Source: an uncultured Dehalococcoidia bacterium (GTDB lineage: Bacteria > Chloroflexota > Dehalococcoidia > Lucifugimonadales > Lucifugimonadaceae). Taken from it: a stretch of DNA of 64,000 nt. Shown in pieces: positions 35,064 through 43,700 of the stretch. The stretch spans positions 124,001 to 188,000 of the forward strand of contig OY282385.1 of NCBI GenBank assembly GCA_958295935.1, given 5' to 3'. Under the pieces are notes generated by a model. It searched no databases, was not told the origin of the DNA, and worked only from the letters and a program-made list of their open reading frames with translations. The first letter of the stretch is position 1. Each line of letters starts with the position of its first letter. The translations under genes and the position numbers were made by a program.

Positions 35064-35843
35064 TTGGGAAAGCTCCAGGACAAAATCGCAATAGTCACCG
35101 GCGGCGGAACCGGCATAGGCCGGGAGACGGCTTTACTGATGGCAGGGGAGGGCGCAAAGGTCGTAGTTTGCGGGCGCCGAAAAGCCCCCCTCGATCAGGT
35201 CGCGGCGGAGATACGGGCAGCGGAAGGAATTTGCGTCCCTCGGCCCGTTGATCTGGAAGATGGAGAGGCCGCCGCCGAACTGATTGAATGGGCCAACACT
35301 GAGTTCGGACGCGTCGACGTACTCGTCAACAACGCCGGATTCTCCAGCCGCATCCGATCCATCCGGTACGTGCAGCCCGAAGAGTGGGACGCCGTGTTCA
35401 GGGTCAACGTACAGGCCGTATACAGACTTACCCAAGCCGTGTTGGACGGCATGATACAGCGCGGTGAAGGAACCATAATCACCGTGTGCAGCATGGCAGC
35501 GCTTTCACCCGGCCCCCTCGGAGGAGCCCCTTACTCAGCGGCAAAAGCGGCAGCCATCGCCATCATGCGATACGTCAATAACGAGCAGCGAAACACCGGA
35601 GTACGAGCCAGCGCAATCATACCCGCCGAGGTGAATACCGACATCCTGGACAAGCGCGCCGTTCCACCGTCAGAGAAAGACCGAAACACCATGATGGGCG
35701 CGCGGGACGTCGCAGAGGCCATACTCCTATGCGCAACCCTCCCACAGAGAACGGTCATCGAGCAGGTCACCATGACGCCGTCCTACCTGCGCGACCAATC
35801 GGCTGACGCCGCAGCTCTCTCGCAGGTGGGCGCACCGGAATAA
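35064..35843 (+). CDS. SDR family oxidoreductase, canonical type
   Basis: 259 residues with the standard cofactor loop TGGGTGIGRET, NNAG, a catalytic Ser in TVCSMAA and YSAAK. It is therefore a normal classical SDR, unlike the two at 8251 and 9122. I start it at a TTG preceded by AGGGGG; an ATG 42 bases upstream would add a basic PHAAAWRRAGGKE leader without homology. The C-terminal DQSADAAALSQ region is atypical for family ends. Substrate unknown. Confidence 0.8.
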   Translation: MGKLQDKIAIVTGGGTGIGRETALLMAGEGAKVVVCGRRKAPLDQVAAEIRAAEGICVPRPVDLEDGEAAAELIEWANTEFGRVDVLVNNAGFSSRIRSIRYVQPEEWDAVFRVNVQAVYRLTQAVLDGMIQRGEGTIITVCSMAALSPGPLGGAPYSAAKAAAIAIMRYVNNEQRNTGVRASAIIPAEVNTDILDKRAVPPSEKDRNTMMGARDVAEAILLCATLPQRTVIEQVTMTPSYLRDQSADAAALSQVGAPE

Positions 35844-36099
35844 TCCGCGCCCCCGCAATGGGTAGGGGAGAGGCAGGAGTACACCCGCGCCAATGACAGA
35901 CTGCTTGCCAGGTCCTGCCGCATCTGGCATTGTCCTCAATAGCAAGAACCCCCCGGCCCGCCAGCCCTAACGGCCCGCTCCCGAACAAACCCACCCGCTT
36001 GAAGTAACTAAACTTACGCCCGCGGCCAGCAGCCCGTAGCGTCCACAGACGCTGGCGAGGGCCTATGGTAGATTTATCCATGGACAAAAGGGGTGAACC

Positions 36100-36711
36100 A
36101 TGAATCAAAGCCAACTAGGCACTATAGAGCGCGCTCAGGGTGTCCTGTTGGGGCTGCTCGATGCTTTCGGGGGCGGGATACCCAAGACTAAGCTTGTCAA
36201 GCTGGTCTATCTGATGGATTGGCACGCCTACCGACTGCGCGGGGAGACGCTAACAGGTTTCAGCTACAAGTTCGACCATTACGGACCTAACGCAGAAGGC
36301 AACGCGATAGTACGCGAGTTGGACAAGATGGCAGATGCGGACCTGGTCGGCATATCTCGGGCGCAGACCTCTGTCGGGTTCGCCTATATCTACCGAAGCG
36401 CACCCCATCTCGACTCCTCCAGACTGCATCTTTCAGATGAGGATTGGTCAGAAATCCATACGGCGCTCTTCAAATACGGCTACCTGGATCGTGAGGAGAT
36501 CACTCGCGTCGCAAAGAGCACCCCTCCAATGGTGGGCATACGGCAAGGCGATGCTCTGACGTTCGAGCAGGATCTGCTGCTAACAGATGAAGAGGTCGCC
36601 GCCGATCCTTTTTGGCAGGAAAGCTTTGCAGCTATGCAGGATAATTCGGAACGAGTAACCATCGAAGAAATAAGGAAAGATATTGGCGAACCGACTAACC
36701 TTCAGCCGTAA
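36100..36711 (+). CDS. Panacea-domain (SocA/DUF4065) antitoxin
   Basis: 203 residues. The N-terminal half has the SocA/DUF4065 pattern KTKLVKLVYLMDWHAYRLRG followed by FSYKFDHYGPNA, the Panacea domain shown in recent work to neutralise many unrelated toxins. It has AAGGGG upstream of the ATG. It overlaps the next gene by 29 bases in another frame, as expected for an antitoxin-toxin pair. Whether it inhibits by direct binding or by adapting the toxin to a protease (as SocA does with ClpXP) cannot be told. Confidence 0.82.
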   Translation: MNQSQLGTIERAQGVLLGLLDAFGGGIPKTKLVKLVYLMDWHAYRLRGETLTGFSYKFDHYGPNAEGNAIVRELDKMADADLVGISRAQTSVGFAYIYRSAPHLDSSRLHLSDEDWSEIHTALFKYGYLDREEITRVAKSTPPMVGIRQGDALTFEQDLLLTDEEVAADPFWQESFAAMQDNSERVTIEEIRKDIGEPTNLQP

Positions 36712-36967
36712 CGGTCCTGCTCGATCCTTCTACGCAAGCCTGCCTTATGATGACCGGAAGGCCCTGGATGAGATACTGGAATACATCAAAGATTTTCCCT
36801 TCGAGCATGGTGACATAATCACGAAACGGTTTGCCCCTCCCGTGTACATATATGTGTACAGAGATGATGAATGGCGGATTTCCTACGGCCTGTCCTTCCA
36901 TAGAGGCAGCGTCTATTGCGATATCGGCATATGGGCGATCTCGCGGGTAGAACCTGAGGCCGCATAG
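36683..36967 (+). CDS. RelE/ParE-fold-like putative toxin
   Basis: 94 residues, starting at a TTG with AAGGA upstream, inside the 3' end of the antitoxin gene. The pattern is two N-terminal helices (FYASLPYDDRKALDEILEYI) then strands: PPVYIYVYRDDEWRISYGLS and YCDIGIWAISRVEP. This fits a RelE/ParE/HigB-like ribosome- or gyrase-toxin fold, with basic and aromatic residues in the strands. Assignment is by shape and context, not by a clear motif match. Its partner is the overlapping Panacea antitoxin. Direct repeats begin 38 bp after its stop. Confidence 0.6.
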   Translation: MANRLTFSRNGPARSFYASLPYDDRKALDEILEYIKDFPFEHGDIITKRFAPPVYIYVYRDDEWRISYGLSFHRGSVYCDIGIWAISRVEPEAA

Positions 36968-37004
36968 TAAGCGCAGCTCGGCAAGCCGGACTGGCGCGCA
37001 TACC

Positions 37005-37333
37005 CATAGCTCGGTAGGGCAGACGCCGGAGTGCGCGCGGCCCGTAACGCCCCTGACCCCCTCTAGCCTACTCTAATCAGGAAATCGGCAACCGCAGCAA
37101 CGGGGCTGGAACCTGCTGGAGGCCGCGAAACCCCATCTTGGACGGAACTCGGAGTTGCGAATCAAGCAACGCACCGATTCCCTATGCTATTTAGCCTATG
37201 TTATGGCATCAACGCATGTCAACGTCGCACTGCGTTTCGACGCGCGCTAATGACCTGCCTCGCGCTGCCATACTACTCATAGCTCGGTAGGGCAGACGGC
37301 GGAGTGCGCGCGGCCCGTAACGCCCCTGACCCC
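37005..37333. repeat. 56-bp direct repeats flanking a 217-bp non-coding segment
   Basis: The segment beginning CATAGCTCGGTAGGGCAGAC and ending CCTGACCCC occurs at 37005-37060 and again at 37278-37333 with one mismatch (CGCC/CGGC). The 217 bp between them are lower in GC than the surroundings, hold no gene I can support, and include the segment ATTCCCTATGCTATTTAGCC. The whole 405-bp gap lies between the toxin gene and the hydrolase gene. It could mark past insertion or recombination. Confidence 0.85.
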
Positions 37334-37372
37334 CCGGCCTCTCCGCGTCCCTGCACACACCCGCGCCTGACG

Positions 37373-37960
37373 CTAACCCGCAGGCGCTTCAAACTCCATC
37401 ACGCGCGTACCCGCCCTGGACAGAAACCAACGCACGGAATGCTCAAGAGCGCTGTTGAAACTCGCAGACGGCCACGAACCGCAATTCTCAGGCTCGATCA
37501 GATGGCTGCCCGGTATCGCCTCGTGCAGCCTCACGCCCTGGGAATGCGACGTCTCCTCGCTTTGACGCCCGCGGAACACCAGACAAGGAGCAACCGGCCT
37601 CATCACAGTACCGGACGCGGGCTCCGCCAGGGCGTAGTCCGCGATTATCAACGCCCGCAGCGAGCCAGGAGCCGATACCGCCATATCGATCGCCGCGGAC
37701 CCGGACCCACCCTGAGCGATCACAACCGCAGGCTCGCCCGCAGCCCAGATCGCCTCCAGCAAGCTGCCCGCCTGTTCAGCCTCCAACGCCGCAACGCGAT
37801 ACTCCCCGGCAAACCGGACCGCAAAGTCAGACCACTGGCTGGCGCAGCCCCCGCCCGCTATCAGGAATAGCGGCGGCGCGGGCTCTCCGCCGCACGACCA
37901 TTCCAGTACCGGGATTTCCCGGCCCGGAAACTGAGCCAGATGCGTTTCTGAATATGACAT
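37373..37960 (-). CDS. Alpha/beta-hydrolase-like protein with degenerate nucleophile elbow
   Basis: 195 residues with the pattern of a small alpha/beta hydrolase: FLIAGGGCASQWSDF (oxyanion-hole region with HG replaced by GG) and VVIAQGGSGSAAIDMA where GxSxG is expected. The last Gly of the elbow is Ser here (GGSGS). A possible catalytic acid region is APCLVFRGRQSEE, but no C-terminal catalytic His is clear. It may be a non-catalytic relative. It runs in the same direction as the CDF gene upstream, 217 bp away. Confidence 0.6.
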   Translation of the reverse strand: MSYSETHLAQFPGREIPVLEWSCGGEPAPPLFLIAGGGCASQWSDFAVRFAGEYRVAALEAEQAGSLLEAIWAAGEPAVVIAQGGSGSAAIDMAVSAPGSLRALIIADYALAEPASGTVMRPVAPCLVFRGRQSEETSHSQGVRLHEAIPGSHLIEPENCGSWPSASFNSALEHSVRWFLSRAGTRVMEFEAPAG

Positions 37961-38177
37961 GCCCTCGCTCCGTACCTCAACGTCGGAAAAGCGCCTGACG
38001 GCCGCCGCAAGTACTCTCTGCCAGTGTGCCCCGCGCGCCTTTCAGCCAGATGGCCGCACCGTACGCGTGCCTGCCGCAGCCCCGCCGTCCTTCCCACAAA
38101 CGCCCCTCATCCCTCCCGCAGCCTGCACACCGCTTGGCGACGCGAAAGGCTGCGCCGGAGAATCCAGGCGGCATCTC

Positions 38178-39326
38178 CTAAGTGGCGCGACCCTCTGCGA
38201 CCATGCTCTGCCTCTCAGAGGAACTGTGGGCTAGCAGATGTCCCACGTGATGGTTCTCCACGCAGCCTTTCAGAGATTTCTCCACCTGTATCGTCGCGTG
38301 ACCAATGCCAAAGTCGTCGTGCGTGATCCCTTGGATCCTGGTGAGCAGCTCGTCCACGTTGCCATCATATGAGGGGTCTACCAGTACGTGCGCCGTAAAC
38401 GCCTCGTTACCGGAAGTTATCGTCCAGATGTGAACGTCGTGCACCACTGTCACACCCTCAAGTTCCTCGATGTCGCTGCAAAGCTTGTAAACGTCTATGT
38501 GCTCAGGAGTTCCCTCCAGCAGTACGTGGAATATCCTTCTCACGAGATTCCAGGAACTGACCAGCACCAGCAAACCTATCACCACACTCAGGATCGGGTC
38601 CGCTATCGTCCAGTCGAAAGCCAAGATCAGCACCGCAGAAATGACCACCCCAACCGAACCCAGCAGGTCGGCCACCACGTGCCAGAAAGCCCCCTGCACG
38701 TTCAGGTTCTCCTTCGAGGACGCGTGAAGTATCCCGGCGACCACCAGATTTATGACAAGGCCGCCTATGCCCACGATCAGCACCGGCCCTGCATCTACGT
38801 CAATATCCTCCACCCCCCTGAACCGATGGTACGCCTCGAAGAATATCCAGCCCACGATCAACCACAGCGCAAGCACGTTGGCCAACGCGGCAAGCACCTC
38901 AGTCCGGTAGTAGCCAAACGTACGCTCCGGAGAGGAGTCGCGCTCCGCAATCCACATGGCGAACAGAGCCACGGCAATAGCCGCCGCATCCGTAAACATG
39001 TGCCCCGCGTCGGACACAAGCGCCAAACTGCCTGAAACGAAGCCCGTCACCGCCTCCGCAACCATGTAGACGGAGATCAGCCCTAGGGAAATGGTCAGGC
39101 GGCGCTTGCTAGCCCCCCGCAGGTCGTGAGAATGATCATGGCCGCCGTGATCGTGCCCATGATCGTCATGACCATGCCCGTGGTCGTCATGATCATGGTC
39201 CTCATGGCCGCCGTGATCATGCCCATGATCGTCGTGCCCGTGATCGTCATGATCATGGGCGTGGCGGCCCCCGCCGCCGCTATCGCCGGACTGGCCTGAA
39301 CTACGTGGGTCGGACTCTTTGGCCAT
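38178..39326 (-). CDS. Cation diffusion facilitator (CzcD/ZitB-like) with His-rich N terminus
   Basis: 382 residues. The first 65 residues hold an extraordinary His/Asp/Gly run (about 47 residues of HDH, DDHGH and GGH units) that should bind Zn, Co or Ni. About six membrane helices follow with HMFTDAAAIAVAL and HVVADLLGSVGVV, the paired HxxxD metal sites of CDF transporters. The cytoplasmic C-terminal domain ends VENHHVGHLLA. It exports divalent metal against protons. I chose ATG (MAKESDP); a TTG 120 bases upstream extends the frame without homology. The His-rich stretch is encoded by imperfect DNA repeats. Confidence 0.92.
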   Translation of the reverse strand: MAKESDPRSSGQSGDSGGGGRHAHDHDDHGHDDHGHDHGGHEDHDHDDHGHGHDDHGHDHGGHDHSHDLRGASKRRLTISLGLISVYMVAEAVTGFVSGSLALVSDAGHMFTDAAAIAVALFAMWIAERDSSPERTFGYYRTEVLAALANVLALWLIVGWIFFEAYHRFRGVEDIDVDAGPVLIVGIGGLVINLVVAGILHASSKENLNVQGAFWHVVADLLGSVGVVISAVLILAFDWTIADPILSVVIGLLVLVSSWNLVRRIFHVLLEGTPEHIDVYKLCSDIEELEGVTVVHDVHIWTITSGNEAFTAHVLVDPSYDGNVDELLTRIQGITHDDFGIGHATIQVEKSLKGCVENHHVGHLLAHSSSERQSMVAEGRAT

Positions 39327-39859
39327 GAAACTGATACTTGAAGAACGGGGATCGGCTTGTCTACCGGGCGGCAGTCTGAAAGTCCGGGAAATCTCCCTCT
39401 CCGACAAGGCCGGCAGGGAACTCAAAGCGGCAGCGGATGACGCCAAGAAACGACTCCGCCGCTAGTCTATAGCGAAACCTCATTCTTGTCTTGTGGTGGC
39501 CCGCGTACAGATAGCCCAATCCAAGACCGCACTTCCGCCGCCGCCCATCAGTCAGCCCATCCCGCTGTCATCTCCGACCCATGTTGAATGTGCCGCATCG
39601 AACCGCTTCAGCCCATCCCCCTATTTCCCCATCGCTACCACCGCCGCCGTGACCTAGGCCGCCGTCTAACGCCTTCTCCAACCTGCCTTACCCCCAATAC
39701 ATAACACCAAAAAGCCCCGCACGGGCCATGAAGACTCTTCGCGTGCGACAGCGCGGCAGTCAGAGTAAACTTGCTAGCGCCAGGCTGCGCGACGACGCCC
39801 GCCCAGGTGTGAAACGACAGATTCGGAACAGACTGAAGAGTGAAGCTAAGGAGCCAACG
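39327..39859. other. 533-bp divergent intergenic region, no gene supported
   Basis: It lies between the divergently transcribed CDF gene and the PLP enzyme gene, so it should contain two promoters. The plus strand is C-rich and CAGCCCATCCC occurs at about 39551 and again near 39609. No clear consensus promoter, terminator or metal-regulator box was found by eye. The frames running through it are extensions of the two flanking genes without homology. Confidence 0.6.
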
Positions 39860-41017
39860 TTGACGACAGCATCAGGCTGGGGAGACATCTACAAGGAAAT
39901 CGGGGCTACACCCATCATAAACGCCATCGGAAGCGTGACGCTGTTGGGCGGCTCAACTCCAATCCCGGAAGTGAAAGACGCGATGGAGCGCGCAAACGAC
40001 GCATTCATCCCCCTGGAACATCTCGAGGAAAAGGCTGGACAGGCCATCGCAGACCTCATCGGAGCGCCCGCAGGATACATCACCTCCGGAGGAGGATCCG
40101 CCCTCACACTCGCCACCGCAGCTTTCATCGCAGGTGACGATGACGACAAAATCGAGCGGCTGCCCGACACCTCCGGAATGAAGAACGAAATCCTGATACA
40201 GAAGCGGCAACGCTACTGGTACGACCGATGCCTCGAAATGGCCGGAGGAAAACTCGTCGACTTCGGCTCCGAAGAAGAAACCACCGAGGCAGACCTCGAA
40301 AACGCCATAGGCCCAAATACCGCAGTCGTGCACTACGTAGCATACGAGCAGAACCCGGTAGATCCCCACGCACTCACCTTGGACCAGACCGTCGAAGTCG
40401 CAAAGGACAACGGCGTGCCGGTCATGGTCGACGCCGCAGGCCAGATATACCCGCTGGAAAATCTCGGAAAGTACGTCAAAGCCGGAGCCGATATCTCCTG
40501 CGTCGCAGCAAAGTACATGGGAGCCCCGCACTCCACAGGGTTCGCACTCGGAACCAAAGACGCCATACGCAAACTCGCCCTGCAGTCGTTCGTTTCCTAC
40601 GAAGGCAGGCGCGTGCGCGGCATCGGGAGGCCCCACAAGGTTGACCGGGGAGAAATGATGGGTGTGGTCGCAGCCGTACAACGGTGGATGACCATGAACC
40701 ACGAAACACGCCTCGCAAACGCCGAGCAGCAGAGCCAGGCCATCCTGGCCCCGATCAGGGGCATACCCGGCGTCAACGCAAGCCTCATCAACAACGTCGT
40801 AGCCAACCAGCCCTTCGGAGTACGGATGGACCTCGACCCACAGGTCGCCGGCATGACGAACGAAGACCTCATCGAGCGGCTCAAGGAAAACGACCCCCCC
40901 ATCTGGACGCGCGTGCCGGCAGGCGGAGATAGCATCACGATCCACGTATTCGGCCTGTCGGAAGGCGAAGACAAAGTCGTAGGCGAAGCCATCGCAGCCG
41001 TACTCAAGAAGGCCTGA
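39860..41017 (+). CDS. SelA-fold PLP-dependent enzyme (DgaE-like)
   Basis: 385 residues of fold-type I PLP enzyme related to SelA and DgaE (D-glucosaminate-6-phosphate ammonia-lyase). It starts GDIYKEIGATPIINAIG, the usual opening, and the internal-aldimine Lys218 is in AAKYMGAPHSTGF. It lacks the N-terminal tRNA-binding domain of true SelA, so it is not expected to make selenocysteinyl-tRNA. The TTG start is fixed by AAGGAG seven bases upstream; 44 more codons are open upstream but lack homology. The neighbouring DUF1932 dehydrogenase suggests a sugar-acid or amino-acid catabolic step. Confidence 0.8.
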   Translation: MTTASGWGDIYKEIGATPIINAIGSVTLLGGSTPIPEVKDAMERANDAFIPLEHLEEKAGQAIADLIGAPAGYITSGGGSALTLATAAFIAGDDDDKIERLPDTSGMKNEILIQKRQRYWYDRCLEMAGGKLVDFGSEEETTEADLENAIGPNTAVVHYVAYEQNPVDPHALTLDQTVEVAKDNGVPVMVDAAGQIYPLENLGKYVKAGADISCVAAKYMGAPHSTGFALGTKDAIRKLALQSFVSYEGRRVRGIGRPHKVDRGEMMGVVAAVQRWMTMNHETRLANAEQQSQAILAPIRGIPGVNASLINNVVANQPFGVRMDLDPQVAGMTNEDLIERLKENDPPIWTRVPAGGDSITIHVFGLSEGEDKVVGEAIAAVLKKA

Positions 41018-41035
41018 TAGAACGAGGCGCCGCAC

Positions 41036-41902
41036 GTGCCAGTAAACAACGTCGCAATACTCAGCCCCGGCAGCATGGGCTCAGCCGTAGGACGCGTCCT
41101 GCGCGAGCACGGATACGACGTGACCACCATGCTGACCGGGCGCAGCCAGCGCACGCGCGCACTGGCCCGGCAAGCAGGCTTTCGAGACGTCCCGCAACTC
41201 GACCGGCTCGTTGAAGAGGCCGACCTCATACTGGCAATCCTCGTGCCCGACAGGGCCGCGGACTTGGCAAACCAGGTGGCGCAGGCCATGAGCAGGACCG
41301 GCGCGCGTCCCACCTACGCCGATTGCAACGCCGTCTCGCCCGAAACCGCCCGGAAATTGGCCGAAATCATCGAACAGGCCGGGGCAAGTTACGTCGACGC
41401 AGGCATCATCGGAGGCCCGCCAGGTTCCGGAGAACCCCCGCGCTTCTACGCATCAGGCCCGAACCAGGCAGTACTGGGCGAACTGGACGGGAAGGGCATA
41501 TACGTCCCCCTGCTGGGAGGCGAGGCGGGCAGAGCGTCGGCCATGAAGATGTGCTACGCCTCACTCACGAAGGGACTGGCCGCCCTTCAGACCGCAGCCC
41601 TGATCGCAGCCCACCGCCTCGAACTGTCAGAGCAACTGAAAGACGAACTGGAGTCGAGCCAGGCAAACACCCTGCGGCAAATGCAGTCCATCAAGAGCCT
41701 GCCCGGCAAAGCTTTCCGCTGGGTCGGAGAAATGGAAGAAATCGCCGACACGTTCGAAAACGTCAACGTAACCGGAGGATTTCACAGAGGCGCCGCGGAC
41801 ATATTCAGACTCGTGGCCGACTCGCCGCTTGGAAATGAGCGCCCGGAGACCATAGACTCTGAGCGAACGCTCCAGGACACCATCAGGATATTCGCCGAAT
41901 AA
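41036..41902 (+). CDS. NAD(P)-dependent oxidoreductase, 6PGDH-like with DUF1932 C-terminal domain
   Basis: 288 residues, GTG start 18 bp after the PLP enzyme. The Rossmann motif (ILSPGSMGSAVGRVL, residues 8-22) is the GxxGxxG of beta-hydroxyacid dehydrogenases, slightly altered to SPGSMGSAVG. GIIGGPPGSGEPPRFYASGP and AMKMCYASLTKG are typical of the DUF1932 subgroup, where the Lys of AMKMCYAS corresponds to the catalytic Lys. Probably a dehydrogenase working with the SelA-fold enzyme in one pathway. Substrate unknown. Confidence 0.82.
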   Translation: MPVNNVAILSPGSMGSAVGRVLREHGYDVTTMLTGRSQRTRALARQAGFRDVPQLDRLVEEADLILAILVPDRAADLANQVAQAMSRTGARPTYADCNAVSPETARKLAEIIEQAGASYVDAGIIGGPPGSGEPPRFYASGPNQAVLGELDGKGIYVPLLGGEAGRASAMKMCYASLTKGLAALQTAALIAAHRLELSEQLKDELESSQANTLRQMQSIKSLPGKAFRWVGEMEEIADTFENVNVTGGFHRGAADIFRLVADSPLGNERPETIDSERTLQDTIRIFAE

Positions 41903-42093
41903 GCAAGCCTGATCCTGCCCCGCTCAACACCCCTTCAGACACTCTCCTCGTTCCCGGCGGCCATCCAGCGCGTCGCACCGCCCGCGTCGCCGGAGCCCAA
42001 CTGGAACTACGCCAAAAACCGTCTCCCCACCTCTACGCGCCCCGCCAACAGCACACCCAACGGCATCCAAGCGCCTTACGGGTGTCGCGCCGC

Positions 42094-42906
42094 CTACAGC
42101 TCCGAAATGCGCTTTCGCAACCCCGAGGCGATGTGCTGATACTCGTCCGCCACCGCGTCCGACTCAAAGATCACGGGGCGCTTGGCGTCCCGGTACTCGA
42201 TCCGCATCTCCGTTCTGCCGAGAAAGGGCAATCCCATCTCGTCGGCAAGCTCCTCACCCGCGCCGTAACCAAAGATCGACCCGGAAAGGTTCTCGACTAC
42301 GCCAAGAACAGGAAGATTCATCTTGCGGATCATGTTTATCGAGCGCTTCGCATCCAGAGCGGCCAACTCCTGCGGAGTCGTTACCACGATAAAGCCGTCC
42401 AGGTTCAGCGTTTGCATCACCGTCAGCGGCGCGTCCGAGGTGCCGGGCGGAAGGTCCACGATCATGTAATCGATATTCCCCCACTCGGTATGCGTAAGAA
42501 ACTGATTGATGGCGTTGTGGATCATCGGACCGCGCCAGATGATCGCCTCCTCCTCGTTCTCCTGGAAGAACGCCATGGACATCACCTTCACCCCAAAGCG
42601 GGATGACGGATAGAAAACCCCGTTCTCGTGAGCAGGCCCCTCGGTCACCCGCAGCACGCGGGTAACGTTCGGACAATCGATGTCACAGTCGAACAGGGCT
42701 ACGTTCTCCCCCTCCTGCGCAAGGATCGCCGCAATGTTGACCGCAACGGTCGTCTTGCCCACGCCCCCCTTGCCGCTGTACACGCCGACCCGCTTGCCTA
42801 TGCGGTTCAGCTTCTCCGAAATGGCCTTGCGCTGACGGAAATTCTCCCGCACCTGTGCCAGTCGGGCCTCTTCCTGAGGGGTGAGCGGTCTGCGAGGGGA
42901 GGTCAT
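42094..42906 (-). CDS. Mrp/NBP35-type P-loop ATPase lacking the usual CxxC
   Basis: 270 residues of MinD/Mrp-family ATPase, which loads or carries Fe-S clusters. The deviant Walker A VYSGKGGVGKTTVAVN starts at residue 42 and VDLPPGTSDAPL is the conserved Mrp segment. Where most Mrp proteins have NMSxxxCPxC this one has VENLSGSIFGYGAG, so the dimer-bridging CxxC is absent. The N-terminal DUF59 domain of fused Mrp proteins is missing here but is encoded as a separate gene just upstream. The ATPase could act as a cluster-free scaffold or use other ligands. It is the downstream gene of the DUF59-Mrp pair. Confidence 0.85.
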   Translation of the reverse strand: MTSPRRPLTPQEEARLAQVRENFRQRKAISEKLNRIGKRVGVYSGKGGVGKTTVAVNIAAILAQEGENVALFDCDIDCPNVTRVLRVTEGPAHENGVFYPSSRFGVKVMSMAFFQENEEEAIIWRGPMIHNAINQFLTHTEWGNIDYMIVDLPPGTSDAPLTVMQTLNLDGFIVVTTPQELAALDAKRSINMIRKMNLPVLGVVENLSGSIFGYGAGEELADEMGLPFLGRTEMRIEYRDAKRPVIFESDAVADEYQHIASGLRKRISEL

Positions 42907-43020
42907 TGACTCTGGTATGCGGCTTCGGCGCAGGTCTTGGCGCGCCCGCCATGTTGTCTGCGGGAATATCGTCGGTTTGCAGGGTGGGAGCGGACGGGAC
43001 GCAGCCGCTTGCCCAGACCT

Positions 43021-43338
43021 TCAGTCCAGGCCGAGCAGCCGCTTGCCGTCATCTGTGATCATGTCGGGCGTCCAGGGCGGATCGAAAACCACGTCCACCT
43101 GCACGTCCTCCACCTCATCCAACTCGGCAATTCGCCATTCCGCCTGCTGTGCGATGTATGGCCCCATGCCGCAGCCGGCCGCGGTAAGCGTCATCTCGAC
43201 GTGCACGTCCCCGTCCTCCACCTCGACCGTGTATATCAAGCCGAGGTCCACCACGTTGACGGGAATCTCAGGGTCATACACATCGCGCAAGGCGTCCATA
43301 ACTTCGTCACGGGTTAGAGTCGCTGTAGATTCAATCAT
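43021..43338 (-). CDS. MIP18/DUF59 metal-sulfur cluster assembly factor (SufT/PaaD-like)
   Basis: 105 residues. VYDPEIPVNVVDLGLIYTVE is the family signature, and the single conserved cysteine is in AAGCGMGPYI. DUF59 proteins (SufT, MIP18, and the N-terminal domain of Mrp) help Fe-S maturation. It lies 114 bp upstream of the Mrp-like ATPase in the same direction, so the two domains that are fused in many bacteria are split here. No other suf genes are present in the window. Confidence 0.92.
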   Translation of the reverse strand: MIESTATLTRDEVMDALRDVYDPEIPVNVVDLGLIYTVEVEDGDVHVEMTLTAAGCGMGPYIAQQAEWRIAELDEVEDVQVDVVFDPPWTPDMITDDGKRLLGLD

Positions 43339-43640
43339 CTCGCATCCGGGATGGCGTCAGTGCGCCCTGATAGCGGTTTCCTCTCACGCCGATGACCGGG
43401 CTGCGCGCCCGGCCAATGAGCGGTGCATAGCCAAGATTAACAGAGAATCCACGCCGCCGCCGTAGAACCGCTCGCAACGCCCAGGCAGGCGCCCTGTTGG
43501 TCATCCGGCGAAGAGCCTGTTCCCCATCGAAAACGCGGGGCAGGGGAACACCGTGGAAGACGTTGCGCCATGATCGCCGCCGCAACGCGATGACGCCGAG
43601 CCTTGCACTCGCCCGAACTTGTCGAGCGCCCCTACGCGAA

Positions 43641-43673
43641 ACGCAGGAACGGCCGCAATGACCGTTCCTGCGT
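43641..43673 (-). terminator. Strong hairpin downstream of the PhyH gene
   Basis: ACGCAGGAACGG pairs perfectly with CCGTTCCTGCGT (12 bp) around a nine-base loop. It lies 28 bp after the stop of the PhyH-family gene on the minus strand and is followed only by a short T-poor tail, so it may terminate or stabilise the transcript 3' end. The rest of the 362-bp gap has a weaker GC-rich hairpin near 43397 (CCGGGC-TGC-GCGCCCGG) and no gene. Confidence 0.6.
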
Positions 43674-43700
43674 CTCCACTTCTATCCGTGGAACTGCCCG

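Noticed and set aside
38388-39035. A 215-codon frame opposite the CDF transporter
   Set aside because: It mirrors the His-rich and membrane codons of the real gene and has no family features.
39700-39725. A terminator before the SelA-fold gene (AAAAAGCCCCGC...GGGCC)
   Set aside because: The stem is short and bulged, and no gene lies in the direction it would terminate.
39860-41017. True SelA (selenocysteine synthase), tempting because of the two Sec genes
   Set aside because: It lacks the N-terminal tRNA-binding domain and is linked to a DUF1932 dehydrogenase. The same reasoning applies to 51297-52451.
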